A stretch of 53,289 nucleotides of DNA from an uncultured Ruminococcus sp. (GTDB taxonomy: Bacteria; Bacillota; Clostridia; Oscillospirales; Acutalibacteraceae): the NCBI GenBank assembly GCA_902792105.1, contig CADAYK010000012.1:1-53289 (forward strand). Direction: 5' to 3'. The notes under the pieces were generated by a model. That model saw only the letters and a list, made by a program, of their open reading frames with translations. It was not told the origin of the DNA and ran no database searches. Positions 41,109-49,881 of this stretch are shown here, in pieces. Made by a program: the position numbers and the translations under genes. Positions within the stretch are counted from its first letter, which is position 1, and every line of letters starts with the position of its first letter.

Positions 41109-42614
41109 TTATTTAAAATATGTTTTAAGTGTTTGCATATCAAGCTTACCGTTGGGCAAGGTGGGCAGCTCTTCAAGATTTACAAGCTTGCGCGGAGACA
41201 TGAACGCGGGAAGGTTTTTGCGGAAATAAAGGACGATATCCTTTGATGTGGCTGTTCCGGTATAGAACAAATACAAATGCTCCTTAGGCTTGTTGTAAAG
41301 AGAACAGCAATCGAGTACGCCGTCGATTTTCTTTGCGGTTTCCTCAATTTCACCAAGCTCGATACGGTGTCCCATATGCTTGATCTGACGGTCTTTTCTT
41401 CCGTGAAACTCAAGGATCCCGTCTTCTCTGAAGTTGCCGAGGTCGCCTGTTTTATAAATTAGCTCACGATAGTTCGGGTTGAGCGGATTCTGGATAAACG
41501 ACTTTTCGGTAACCTCCGGATTGCCGTAATAGCCAAGCGCGAGCACAGGTCCGCTTACGCAGATTTCACCTGTTTCGCCCTGGGGAACGGGCTCGTTATT
41601 ATCATTAAGAAGCATTACGCTGTAGTTGTCGTACGGAGTTCCGATGGGAAGCACGGTGTCGTCGTCAACCTTTTCGCTAACAACATAATATGTGCAGGAA
41701 GCAGTAGCCTCGGTGGGACCGTACTGGTTAACATAGAGCACATCCGGAAGATGCTCCTGCCAAATTTTGAGATATTTGCAGGGCATTACCGAGCCTGAGA
41801 AGCAAAGCTTTTTAAGATATTCGGGCTTCATAACGTCAAAAGCTCCGAGCTTTGCGGGAAGCTCAACGCCGGCAACACTCCAGCAAATTGCGGTGATCTT
41901 TTGCTTGTTAAGAGTTTCAAACAGCATTGTGGGAACTGCAAACTCATTTTTGGGAATGATATATGTTGACGCACCTGTGCTGATTGGCAGATACATATCG
42001 CGGATCGCGGCGATATAATCGAGCGGCGACTGGTTGCCGAGTATGTCGGTGTCGTTGATATCGAGCACCTTTGTTACGGCGTCGATATAGCACATAAGCG
42101 ATAAGTGCGAGGTGATTACACCCTTGGGCTTGCCTGTTGAACCTGATGTAAAGATTACATAGAGCGGCGAAGTGCATACAAGCGACTTTTCGCGCTGATC
42201 AAGGAGTTCTTCGTCCGGCTGAGTATCAATAATATCCTCAAGTACGATAATAGTTCCGTTGAATTCCAGAGCGCTTGCGGCGTCATAGTGAGCCTTGTCA
42301 ACAAGCATATAGTCAGCTTTGATAACAGACAAAATTTGGTTAAGCCTTGCTGTAGGCATATCAGCGTCCATGGGAGCATAAAAACAGCCCGCGCGAACAA
42401 CGCCGAGAAAACAGGCGGGAGTCATAACGTGTCTGCCGGACATAACCGCAACAGGACTGCCCTGAGGAACTGTCTTGGCAAGATATGTTCCTATTGCCTT
42501 TGTGCAGCCGTTAAACTGCGCGAATGTAAGGCTGCTGTCAGGATCGCTGAACATTTTTTTGTCGGCGTATTTTGCTGCCGAAGCGTTTAGCCTTGAAAGT
42601 ATTGAAGTTTCCAT
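41109..42614 (-). CDS. AMP-forming amino acid/acyl ligase (DltA-like adenylation enzyme)
   Basis: A 501-residue stand-alone adenylation protein: P-loop Y-V-I-F-T-S-G-S-T-G-K-P-K-G-V near residue 155, Y-G-P-T-E-A-T, Y-K-T-G-D-L-G, G-R-K-D-R-Q-I-K-H-M-G-H-R-I-E-L-G-E-I-E, and the catalytic lysine in L-P-N-G-K-L-D near the end. It activates a carboxylate with ATP and loads the carrier protein. The start at 42614 has AAAGGG seven bases upstream. First gene of the five-gene operon. Substrate cannot be read by eye. Confidence 0.92.
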   Translation of the reverse strand: METSILSRLNASAAKYADKKMFSDPDSSLTFAQFNGCTKAIGTYLAKTVPQGSPVAVMSGRHVMTPACFLGVVRAGCFYAPMDADMPTARLNQILSVIKADYMLVDKAHYDAASALEFNGTIIVLEDIIDTQPDEELLDQREKSLVCTSPLYVIFTSGSTGKPKGVITSHLSLMCYIDAVTKVLDINDTDILGNQSPLDYIAAIRDMYLPISTGASTYIIPKNEFAVPTMLFETLNKQKITAICWSVAGVELPAKLGAFDVMKPEYLKKLCFSGSVMPCKYLKIWQEHLPDVLYVNQYGPTEATASCTYYVVSEKVDDDTVLPIGTPYDNYSVMLLNDNNEPVPQGETGEICVSGPVLALGYYGNPEVTEKSFIQNPLNPNYRELIYKTGDLGNFREDGILEFHGRKDRQIKHMGHRIELGEIEETAKKIDGVLDCCSLYNKPKEHLYLFYTGTATSKDIVLYFRKNLPAFMSPRKLVNLEELPTLPNGKLDMQTLKTYFK

Positions 42615-42758
42615 ATTCACACCCTTTTTTAATTAATTATATATAAATATATATTCTAACATTTCTATTATAAACTAAAAAAGTTCAATGTCAAGTAAGA
42701 TAGTGTCACAATCTTGGTTTTTGTGTCAAAAAATATAGATTTTATCTTATTTATCACT

Positions 42759-43874
42759 TTATTTGTAATACATATAAATCTGGCATTTAAGCGTTCCGTT
42801 ATAGGTTTTTCTCCGCTTGTCCGCTTTACGGCCGAAGATCTTTTCAAAATCATCATCGGGGGTAATTATAGTGTACCGTTTACCCTTTTGCCTAAGGAAC
42901 CTTTCACCCATTATTTTATAAAGCTCCTCGGCGGCTTTAACGTCGAGCAGTCGTTCTCCGTAAGGAGGATTTGTAATTACGGTTTGATATCCGTCGGAAA
43001 GCCTGAAGTCACGGATATCGCGCTTTTCAAAACGGATTTTATCGCCGACTCCTGCAAGCGCGGCGTTCTTTTCCGCTACCTCAAGAGCGCCGGCGTCGAT
43101 ATCAAAGCCCTCTGCAAAAAACGAACAGTCCGTGTTTATCTTTGATTTAGCGAGCTCACGTTCACTTTCAAACGCTTCTGAAGGAACGCAGCTCCATTTT
43201 TCACAGGCGAAGTATCGTTTTATTCCCGGAGCAATTTTCAAGGCTTTCATTGCAGATTCTATTAAAACAGTACCGCTGCCGCACATGGGATCGGTAACCT
43301 TATGGCTTGCCCTTACGCCCGAAAGCTCTGCCATTGCCGCCGCGAGAGTTTCTTTTATCGGCGCTTCGTTTGACTCGTAACGGTAGCCTCTTTTGTGCAG
43401 CCCCGCGCCCGAAGTGTCGAGCATTACGCTCACCCTGTCGTTTCGGATCAGAAACTGGATTTGATGAACAGCGCCTGTTTCCTCGAACCACGAAAGCATA
43501 TATTTTGACGAGAGTCTGTCCGCGACAGCCTTTTTAACTATTTTTTGACAGCCGGGCACGCTCATCAGCTTTGAGCTTAGGCAACCGCCTTTTACAGGAA
43601 AAGCGTCGGATATTCCGATAAAATCTTCCCAGTTAAGAGCTTTAACACCTTCAAACAGCATGTCGAAGGTTGTCGCTTCAAATTCCCCCATTAATATTTG
43701 GATGCGCTCGGCATACCTTGAATTAATATTTGCCTTGGCAAGAGTGGTAAAGTCGCCGTCAAAAAGCACCCTGCCGTTTTCGGTTTTCACGTTTTCTATT
43801 CCCAAAAACTTCAGCTCATTGGCACACAGTCCTTCGAGCCCGAAAATGCAGGGAGCGCAAAAGGTAAGCTTCAT
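42759..43874 (-). CDS. THUMP-domain class I rRNA guanine-N2-methyltransferase (RlmL/YpsC-like)
   Basis: A 371-residue protein. The N-terminal 150 residues carry the THUMP/ferredoxin-like RNA-binding part (C-A-P-C-I-F-G-L-E, S-R-Y-A-E-R-I). The methyltransferase part has D-P-M-C-G-S-G-T-V-L-I-E near 196, G-F-D-I-D near 250, and the catalytic N-P-P-Y-G-E-R-L near 310, typical of guanine-N2 methylation of 23S rRNA. GGAGG precedes the ATG. Follows hpf. Confidence 0.92.
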   Translation of the reverse strand: MKLTFCAPCIFGLEGLCANELKFLGIENVKTENGRVLFDGDFTTLAKANINSRYAERIQILMGEFEATTFDMLFEGVKALNWEDFIGISDAFPVKGGCLSSKLMSVPGCQKIVKKAVADRLSSKYMLSWFEETGAVHQIQFLIRNDRVSVMLDTSGAGLHKRGYRYESNEAPIKETLAAAMAELSGVRASHKVTDPMCGSGTVLIESAMKALKIAPGIKRYFACEKWSCVPSEAFESERELAKSKINTDCSFFAEGFDIDAGALEVAEKNAALAGVGDKIRFEKRDIRDFRLSDGYQTVITNPPYGERLLDVKAAEELYKIMGERFLRQKGKRYTIITPDDDFEKIFGRKADKRRKTYNGTLKCQIYMYYK

Positions 43875-43890
43875 ATTTCCTCCAAAAATA

Positions 43891-43916
43891 CAGGGTATCG
43901 GTAAGCCGATACCCCG
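43891..43916 (-). terminator. Terminator of hpf
   Basis: GGGTATCGG and CCGATACCC form a perfect 9-bp stem followed on the minus strand by TGTATTTTTGG; it lies 18 bases past the hpf stop and ends just before the RlmL-like start. Confidence 0.7.
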
Positions 43917-43933
43917 GATTGTAATTATAGTTT

Positions 43934-44470
43934 TTAATCGGAAGCGGGCTCAAGCACGCCGTAGTTTCCGTCGGAACGCTTGTAAACAACGTTTACTTCG
44001 TTGGTTTCGGCGTTGATAAACATAAAGAAGTCGTGGCTTACCATGTTCATCTCAAGAATGGCTTCATCTACACTGATGGGCTTAACAATAACCTGCTTTT
44101 TGCGGATAACCTGATATTCCTCAACAGGCTCTTCCTCAATTTCTGGAGTTTCCTGTACAAAATCGTCAAGGCTTCCGGACTTGAGGCGTTTTTCGAGCTT
44201 TGTTTTGTTCTTACGGATTTGACGCATGAGAATGTCAACGGTTTTGTCAAGAGCGTCGTTCATTTCGGGCATTGTGCTTTCCGCGCGGAATACCATTCCT
44301 CTGTCGCGGACTGTAATTTCGACGGTCTGACGGTTCTTTTCAAGGGTGACAACAACATTCACGGTAGCGTTATCAGAAAAGAGTTTTTCGAACTTTGAGA
44401 GTTTTTTCTCGACCCTCTCCTTAAAATTATCCCTTAAGGTTACTTTTCTTGCTGTGTAGGTAATTTTCAT
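43934..44470 (-). CDS. hpf: Ribosome hibernation promoting factor, long form
   Basis: A 178-residue protein. The N-terminal S30AE domain (about 1-100) has K-I-T-Y-T-A-R-K-V-T-L-R and basic R-Q-I-R-K-N-K-T-K-L-E-K-R-L; the C-terminal dimerisation part has F-F-M-F-I-N-A-E-T-N-E-V-N-V-V-Y-K-R-S-D-G-N-Y-G. It joins 70S ribosomes into 100S dimers in stationary phase. GGGGAGG site upstream. Confidence 0.97.
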   Translation of the reverse strand: MKITYTARKVTLRDNFKERVEKKLSKFEKLFSDNATVNVVVTLEKNRQTVEITVRDRGMVFRAESTMPEMNDALDKTVDILMRQIRKNKTKLEKRLKSGSLDDFVQETPEIEEEPVEEYQVIRKKQVIVKPISVDEAILEMNMVSHDFFMFINAETNEVNVVYKRSDGNYGVLEPASD

Positions 44471-44510
44471 AAATTTGCCTCCCCTATTTTATTTTCACAG
44501 AATAACTGTG

Positions 44511-44993
44511 TTATCTTCTGCCGCTGCCGTTGCCTCTGCGGCTGTAGCCGCGGCTTTCACCGCCGCGCTTAAGGTCTGACATTTTGTCCTCGCTTGTTTG
44601 CTTAAAGCGCGACATCATGTCCTCAAACGTTGACGGAGAGCTTTTTTTGGAGCTTTGCCACTCGTAGTCACCGGGTGACTTTACGGGCGGAGCGGGCTTG
44701 TACGGTTGTCTGTTGCGATTCTGGCTCGGCTTGCGGGAATTCTTTTGATGCTGCGTATCCTTTGGCAACGCCTGCTTCATCGACAAACTTATTTTGCCGT
44801 CGTTAATTGCCAAAACCTTAACCTTTACTTCCTGACCTACCTTTACATAGTCACTTATTTCATTGATAAACGTAGGCGCAACCTCCGAAATATGTACCAT
44901 GCCTGTTTTGGATTCAGGTAAATCTACAAAAGCGCCAAACTTTGTAATACCCGAAACCTTGCCTTCCAAAATCATTCCGACTTCAATCGCCAT
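44511..44993 (-). CDS. S1 domain RNA-binding protein (YabR/GSP13-like)
   Basis: A 160-residue protein with one S1 domain at residues 1-75 (G-K-V-S-G-I-T-K-F-G-A-F-V-D-L, G-M-V-H-I-S-E-V, V-K-V-K-V-L-A-I, I-S-L-S-M-K) and a basic, disordered tail with R-N-R-Q-P-Y-K-P and R-G-G-E-S-R-G-Y-S-R-R-G. YabR-like proteins bind ribosomes or mRNA. It follows divIC, as yabR follows divIC in B. subtilis, which supports the assignment. Confidence 0.88.
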   Translation of the reverse strand: MAIEVGMILEGKVSGITKFGAFVDLPESKTGMVHISEVAPTFINEISDYVKVGQEVKVKVLAINDGKISLSMKQALPKDTQHQKNSRKPSQNRNRQPYKPAPPVKSPGDYEWQSSKKSSPSTFEDMMSRFKQTSEDKMSDLKRGGESRGYSRRGNGSGRR

Positions 44994-45046
44994 TTAATTT
45001 TTACCCCTCGCTGCTGCTTTTGCAGCAAATCTTTCTGCCCTTATAT

Positions 45047-45430
45047 TTAATTGCCTGCCACGTTGATGAAAATACGTTCGCCCTGACCGACATAGCCAAG
45101 ATCTTCCTTGGCAATTTTTTCCATGTAATCGGCAAGATCCTTGCCTTTGTAATTCTGAACCTTTTCAAGGTATTCAGACTGAATTTCTATAACGTTGATC
45201 TGCTGTTGAAGCTCGCTTAGCTTTGCTTTTTCCTCCGCAATGCGGACATTTTGGTTAATAATTGTAATAACCGCATAGAAAACAAAGCCTATTGCCGCAA
45301 TGTAGAGCAGAATATAACGTTTTTTATGCCGTTTTTTGGGAGCGGCTACCTCCTTAGGTCCGTCAGTGATTTCTTCGGACGCTGTTGAAGCATGTTCTGC
45401 CTTTTTTGTGTTAGGCTTTTTTAACTTCAT
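45047..45430 (-). CDS. divIC: Septum formation initiator, DivIC/FtsB family
   Basis: A 127-residue bitopic protein: basic cytoplasmic N-terminus (about 1-42), membrane helix (Y-I-L-L-Y-I-A-A-I-G-F-V-F-Y-A-V), then a coiled coil (A-E-E-K-A-K-L-S-E-L-Q-Q-Q-I) and the conserved E-K-I-A-K-E-D-L-G-Y-V-G-Q-G-E. It works with DivIB/FtsL in the divisome. The ATG has AAGGGG eight bases upstream; the longer frame is not supported. Confidence 0.9.
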   Translation of the reverse strand: MKLKKPNTKKAEHASTASEEITDGPKEVAAPKKRHKKRYILLYIAAIGFVFYAVITIINQNVRIAEEKAKLSELQQQINVIEIQSEYLEKVQNYKGKDLADYMEKIAKEDLGYVGQGERIFINVAGN

Positions 45431-45604
45431 AGTATCAGCCCCTTTTTGCACTGTAACTTTTTTATTCTTATATGACTTGTTTTTATATTCCGCAATTTTA
45501 TTCACGCCGGTTGAAAGCACTGTTCAATAATACCCTCCGGCAGTTTTAAGTATACTAACCTACTATCCACATTATACTATACTATTTTTAAAAATTCAAT
45601 AGTT

Positions 45605-46510
45605 TTATTCAGCATATTTTGAACCTTGCAAAATATTTCTGCGCCGCAACGTACTATTGAGCGCATTTAATACCCTTTTTTTATCAGCGCTCCACAAGGG
45701 CGCCGCCAATAGTTTTTTGTCGCCGTCGCCGGTAAGCCTGTGGATGACAATTTCAGGTGGCAAAATTTCGAGACATTCACATATTAAATCAATATATTCA
45801 TCCATCTCTAAAGTTTTAAAAGCCCCTCTTTGGTATTCGCCGTATAAGTCCGTACCCTTAAGAACATGAAGGAGCTGCAGCTTTATTCCGTGCGATCTTT
45901 CGCCTGCGTACTTTACGGTTTCAAGCATCATTTCGCGCGACTCATACGGCAATCCGAGGATCACGTGAGTTATTACCTGGATCCTCGCGGATCTGAGTCT
46001 TTTTACCGCGTCGTCATACACGTCGAGAGTGTAACCGCGCCTGATATATTCCGCGGTTTTTGCGTGTATGGTCTGCAAACCAAGCTCAACCCAAACGGGC
46101 TTTATTCCGTTTAGTCTTTTTAACAGTTTGATCACATCATCGCCGAGGCAGTCCGGTCTGGTGGCTACAGACAGCGCCGTGATTTCTGCGGGAGTTATTG
46201 CCTGTGTAAAAATACGCTCGAGATATTCCGCCGGAGCGTAGGTGTTGCTGAAAGGCTGAAAATATGCGATAAACTTTTTGCAGCCGGTTTTTGACCTTAT
46301 CCTGCGCTTTGCTTCCTCAATTTGCTCGGCAATTGACAGGCTGCGGCTCGCGGCGAATTCTCCCGAACCGCCTCCGCTGCAAAAAATACAGCCGCGCGTA
46401 TCAAGAGTTCCGTCACGATTGGGACAGGTCATTCCTCCGTCAAGGGATATTTTATAGACCTTTTGCCCGAATTCCTTTTTTAAATATTCGTTTAAAGAAT
46501 AATAATACAT
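45605..46510 (-). CDS. TIGR01212 family radical SAM protein (YtqA-like)
   Basis: A 301-residue protein with the unusual cluster site C-P-N-R-D-G-T-L-D-T-R-G-C-I-F-C (C-x11-C-x2-C) preceded by K-I-S-L-D-G-G-M-T, plus I-A-Y-F-Q-P-F-S-N-T-Y-A and L-G-L-Q-T, which define TIGR01212. The exact reaction is not established for the family here. Ends with S-K-Y-A-E. It stands alone on its strand. Confidence 0.9.
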   Translation of the reverse strand: MYYYSLNEYLKKEFGQKVYKISLDGGMTCPNRDGTLDTRGCIFCSGGGSGEFAASRSLSIAEQIEEAKRRIRSKTGCKKFIAYFQPFSNTYAPAEYLERIFTQAITPAEITALSVATRPDCLGDDVIKLLKRLNGIKPVWVELGLQTIHAKTAEYIRRGYTLDVYDDAVKRLRSARIQVITHVILGLPYESREMMLETVKYAGERSHGIKLQLLHVLKGTDLYGEYQRGAFKTLEMDEYIDLICECLEILPPEIVIHRLTGDGDKKLLAAPLWSADKKRVLNALNSTLRRRNILQGSKYAE

Positions 46511-46525
46511 AATTCACCAAAAAAT

Positions 46526-46550
46526 AAAGGCCGGCTCACCGCCGGTCTTT
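46526..46550 (-). terminator. Terminator hairpin after the 46677-47372 gene
   Basis: AAAGGCCGGC and GCCGGTCTTT pair (one G-T pair) around 5 bases; on the minus strand TATTTTTTGG follows. It lies about 125 bases beyond the stop, the gap being AT-rich. Confidence 0.65.
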
Positions 46551-46676
46551 ATTTATTAAAGGAACATCTATGAAAAAACAATGAAAATGTTGGAGCTGTC
46601 TGTTTTTTTACTGTGTCTATATATTAAATTTCGAATGTGAAAACTGTATGAAGACGCAAGTAAAAGTTTGTGAAAA

Positions 46677-47372
46677 TCAGACGAATGCTCTTACATATTC
46701 CATGAATTTAGAGTAAAGCTCTTCTTCAAGCTGTTCCAGATTCTCGTCAAGTCCGCCGTTAAAAAACAATTTATTATGCTTGGAAAGCGTTGTGTAAGCA
46801 CCCGCAATGTTTTTCCTCACCTCATGCTGCAGTTCCTCGCTTATTTCATCTTTTCCGCAGCCGAGTCCGAGGTAAACGTTTTGGTTGATAAGCTGTGAAG
46901 ATATTGAAGGGCTTTTCAGCTGAAAGGTATTAAACCTCCTCAGATTATCCGAAAATTCCTTTAAAGAAAAATCCTCGCTGTTCTCGTCAAACTCCTCACC
47001 GTCGTCCTCTTTCTCGGAAAGCTCATCCTCGGCTTCTTCAAGCGAAAAATTGATCGTAGAGATATAATCATGCATAAACTTCGGAGTTGTGTAAAGAACA
47101 TAGTACAGTCTGGCGGCGTTAACCGAGTGCTCCAGGCACGAAAATGCGGCGTACTGCATATTGCTTTCCGTCAGACGCAAAAAGCTGTACATATTCTGGT
47201 AAACCGATTTATTCAGCGCTATTAATATAAGCCTTTCGTTATCTTTGTAATCCGAATAGAGCGGATTGGCAATAATGTTCATGGTAAATTTATAGGACTT
47301 GTTAACATAATCAGAGAACATCTTCATAAACTCGGTAAGAAGCTCACGGTTATCTATTGTATAATTAAACAT
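46677..47372 (-). CDS. Uncharacterised protein
   Basis: A 231-residue soluble, mostly helical protein I do not recognise. Notable parts are the N-terminal half rich in Tyr/Asn/Phe (Y-S-F-L-R-L-T-E-S-N-M-Q-Y-A-A-F-S-C-L-E-H-S), a very acidic insert (E-D-E-L-S-E-K-E-D-D-G-E-E-F-D-E-N) near 113-130 and a C-terminal L-E-Q-L-E-E-E-L-Y-S-K. No metal or nucleotide motif is seen. It begins eight bases after the TIGR03936 gene, with GAGGGT close to the ATG, so is likely co-transcribed with the two radical-SAM-related genes; in other Clostridia this place often holds ribonuclease G. Confidence 0.75.
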   Translation of the reverse strand: MFNYTIDNRELLTEFMKMFSDYVNKSYKFTMNIIANPLYSDYKDNERLILIALNKSVYQNMYSFLRLTESNMQYAAFSCLEHSVNAARLYYVLYTTPKFMHDYISTINFSLEEAEDELSEKEDDGEEFDENSEDFSLKEFSDNLRRFNTFQLKSPSISSQLINQNVYLGLGCGKDEISEELQHEVRKNIAGAYTTLSKHNKLFFNGGLDENLEQLEEELYSKFMEYVRAFV

Positions 47373-47380
47373 ACCCTCAC

Positions 47381-48049
47381 CTATCTGAATAATTCCATAT
47401 CAGAATTATATAAATCGTTTCTTGTTATGTCAAGCGTATATTCAAGCCCTGTTTCAGCTTCAAGAGCGGTAACAAGCAAATTAGGATTAACGTTATCGCT
47501 GCTTCCGGCGCTGAGCACAACCTCAAGCACGGCGCAGTCAAGCATTTGTTTGACCTCAAAGCTTTTGATTCCCTGCCTGATATCAACGGTTTTTAAACCG
47601 CGTTTGCTCTTTTTCTCTACCTCTATTTTATCTTTTGACATCAATCTTTCAAGACTGCCGCAAATTTCGGATGATGGCGTTTTATCCTCGCTTATTCTCA
47701 TTGTAAATGAAGCGTAAGCGATTTTTCCTGCCTTCATAACGGGTTCGGTTACGTTAAAAACACGGAGCCCCTTTGGTAAGCACGCGTTAAGCTTAGATGT
47801 TATTTCTTCAAAAGAATAATTTTCATCCTCAAGCTTTACGTCCATACATTCGTTTACGCCGCGAAAGCCGAGTGACAGCGGCAGCGGAAAGGTGGCAAAA
47901 GGATGAGGATTGAAGCCCTCGGTGTGCCAAACCGGAATACGGCTTTTGTGAAGCGCGCGCAGCATTGTGCGGTTTAAGTCAAGATGAGAAATATATCTGC
48001 ACTCCAAATCTTTTTTAAACCAAATTCTTACGTTTTTCAAAGCACACAC
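47381..48049 (-). CDS. TIGR03936 family (DUF2344) radical-SAM-associated protein
   Basis: A 222-residue protein opening (GTG) with V-R-I-W-F-K-K-D-L-E-C-R-Y-I-S-H-L-D-L-N-R-T and P-V-W-H-T-E-G-F-N-P-H-P, the DUF2344 signature. It is normally encoded right after the TIGR03960 protein, as here, with a 35-base overlap, and is sometimes fused to it. Function unproven; RNA modification has been suggested from context. Confidence 0.92.
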   Translation of the reverse strand: MCALKNVRIWFKKDLECRYISHLDLNRTMLRALHKSRIPVWHTEGFNPHPFATFPLPLSLGFRGVNECMDVKLEDENYSFEEITSKLNACLPKGLRVFNVTEPVMKAGKIAYASFTMRISEDKTPSSEICGSLERLMSKDKIEVEKKSKRGLKTVDIRQGIKSFEVKQMLDCAVLEVVLSAGSSDNVNPNLLVTALEAETGLEYTLDITRNDLYNSDMELFR

Positions 48050-49871
48050 CCTCCCCGTATTTTGCCGCGCCGCAGCCGCTGCAATGCAGTCTGCAATGCG
48101 GTGTTGTTGTGTTTTGATAAGCTTTTTTACATTCCTTTATCAAAAAGCTTTTGGTAACTCCGCAGTCTATATGATCCCACGGCAGAATTTCATCAAAAGA
48201 ACGTCTGCGGTTGGCGTAAAACGCGGGATCGATTCCGCTGTCCCTGAATACTTCAAGCCATTTTTCAAGGCTGAAGCAATCGTTCCAACCGTCAAAATGC
48301 ATTCCGCGTTCGCAGGCAAGCTCCATAGCCTTACAAAGCTTGCGGTCACCTCTTGCGAATACCGCTTCTACAAAGCTTGTGTCGGCGTCGTGATAATTGT
48401 AGTTGATCTTTTTAGTCGTGATTGAATCTTTAAGGTGAAGCTGTTTTTCGTGAAGCACGGGAATTGTATCCTGAGGTTCCCACTGAAAAGGAGTAAACGG
48501 CTTTGGAACAAAAGAAGATGTGCTTAATGTTACCTTTACCGATTTTCCCTTTGCCCTGTTCGGAGTACGGTAGTATTCGTCAACTACAGCCTGACCGAGA
48601 TGAGCGATTTCGGCAACGTCATCAAGTGTTTCGGTGGGAAGTCCGATCATAAAATACAGCTTAATGGTAGTCCAACCGCCCGAAAACGCGGTTGAGCAGG
48701 TTTGAATAAGCTCGTCTTTGTGTACATTTTTATTAATAACGTCGCGCATTCGCTGGCTTCCTGCTTCGGGAGCAAAGGTAAGTCCGCTTTTGCGCACGGT
48801 TTTTATTCTGTTCATTATGTCGTCCGAAAAACCGTCTACACGCAGCGAAGGCAAAGACATGCTTACCTTTTCTTCCTTTGCCCATTTGTTTACTTTTTCG
48901 AGCAGGGGAACTATTTGTGTATAATCGCTTGAGCTGAGCGAGGACAGCGACACCTCGTCATATCCTGTGTTTTCACACAAAAGATGGCATTGTGAGTCAA
49001 TAGCGTCTACAGATTTTTCACGCACCGGCCGGTAGATAAAGCCTGCCTGACAGAAACGGCAGCCGCGAACACAGCCTCGGAACATTTCCTGAACAACCCT
49101 GTCGTGGACGATTTCAATCATCGGAACAACAAACTTGTCGGGATAGTAGCTTTCGTCCATATTCTTCATTATGCGTTTATGAATCACGGCGGGAGCGTTT
49201 TCTTTGGGAGTGAAGCTTTTTATTGTGCCGTCATCGTTATAGCTGACCTCGTAAAGCGACGGAACGTAAACGCCCTCGATCTGCGCTGCACGGCGCAAAA
49301 ACTCGGATTTGTCGCAGCCCTGAGCGCGGCACTCGCGAAACAGTTCGATAACCTCAAGGTCGACCTCCTCGCCCTCGCCGATAAAAAATATATCGACGAA
49401 ATCGGCAATGGGTTCGGGATTGCAGGTGTTTGGTCCTCCGGCAACAACGATATTTTTCAGACCGGTTCTGTCGCATGATTTAAGCGGTATTCCGCTGAGC
49501 TTAAGCATATTGAGCATATTGGTAAAGCTAAGCTCGTATTGAAGGGTGAATCCGATAAAGTCAAAATCGGAGACCGGGTCGCCGCTTTCAAGAGCGTAAA
49601 GAGGAATATTATTCTTTACCATCAGCTCTTCCATATCGAGCCACGGCGCGAACACGCGCTCGCACCAAATATAATCTACGCTGTTAAAAAGGCTGTATAA
49701 TATCTTCATGCCCAAATGCGACATTCCCACCTCGTAAGTATCGGGAAAGCAAAAGGCAAAGCGCACGTCAACATCCTTTTTGTTTTTTATAACCTCGTTT
49801 AGTTCTCCGCCCACATAACGTCCGGGCTTTTGAACCTTCAAAAGCAGTTTTTCAATTTCCTTACTAACCAT
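48015..49871 (-). CDS. TIGR03960 family B12-binding-domain radical SAM protein
   Basis: A 618-residue protein. The N-terminal part is B12-binding-like (V-R-F-A-F-C-F-P-D-T-Y-E-V-G-M-S-H-L-G). The radical SAM cluster is C-V-R-G-C-R-F-C (C-x3-C-x2-C) near residue 265, followed by R-P-V-R-E-K-S, V-S-L-S-S-L-S-S-S-D-Y and G-L-T-F-A-P-E-A-G-S-Q. C-rich end C-R-L-H-C-S-G-C-G suggests a further metal site. GAGG precedes the ATG. Confidence 0.94.
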   Translation of the reverse strand: MVSKEIEKLLLKVQKPGRYVGGELNEVIKNKKDVDVRFAFCFPDTYEVGMSHLGMKILYSLFNSVDYIWCERVFAPWLDMEELMVKNNIPLYALESGDPVSDFDFIGFTLQYELSFTNMLNMLKLSGIPLKSCDRTGLKNIVVAGGPNTCNPEPIADFVDIFFIGEGEEVDLEVIELFRECRAQGCDKSEFLRRAAQIEGVYVPSLYEVSYNDDGTIKSFTPKENAPAVIHKRIMKNMDESYYPDKFVVPMIEIVHDRVVQEMFRGCVRGCRFCQAGFIYRPVREKSVDAIDSQCHLLCENTGYDEVSLSSLSSSDYTQIVPLLEKVNKWAKEEKVSMSLPSLRVDGFSDDIMNRIKTVRKSGLTFAPEAGSQRMRDVINKNVHKDELIQTCSTAFSGGWTTIKLYFMIGLPTETLDDVAEIAHLGQAVVDEYYRTPNRAKGKSVKVTLSTSSFVPKPFTPFQWEPQDTIPVLHEKQLHLKDSITTKKINYNYHDADTSFVEAVFARGDRKLCKAMELACERGMHFDGWNDCFSLEKWLEVFRDSGIDPAFYANRRRSFDEILPWDHIDCGVTKSFLIKECKKAYQNTTTPHCRLHCSGCGAAKYGEGVCFEKRKNLV

Positions 49872-49881
49872 AATTACCTCT

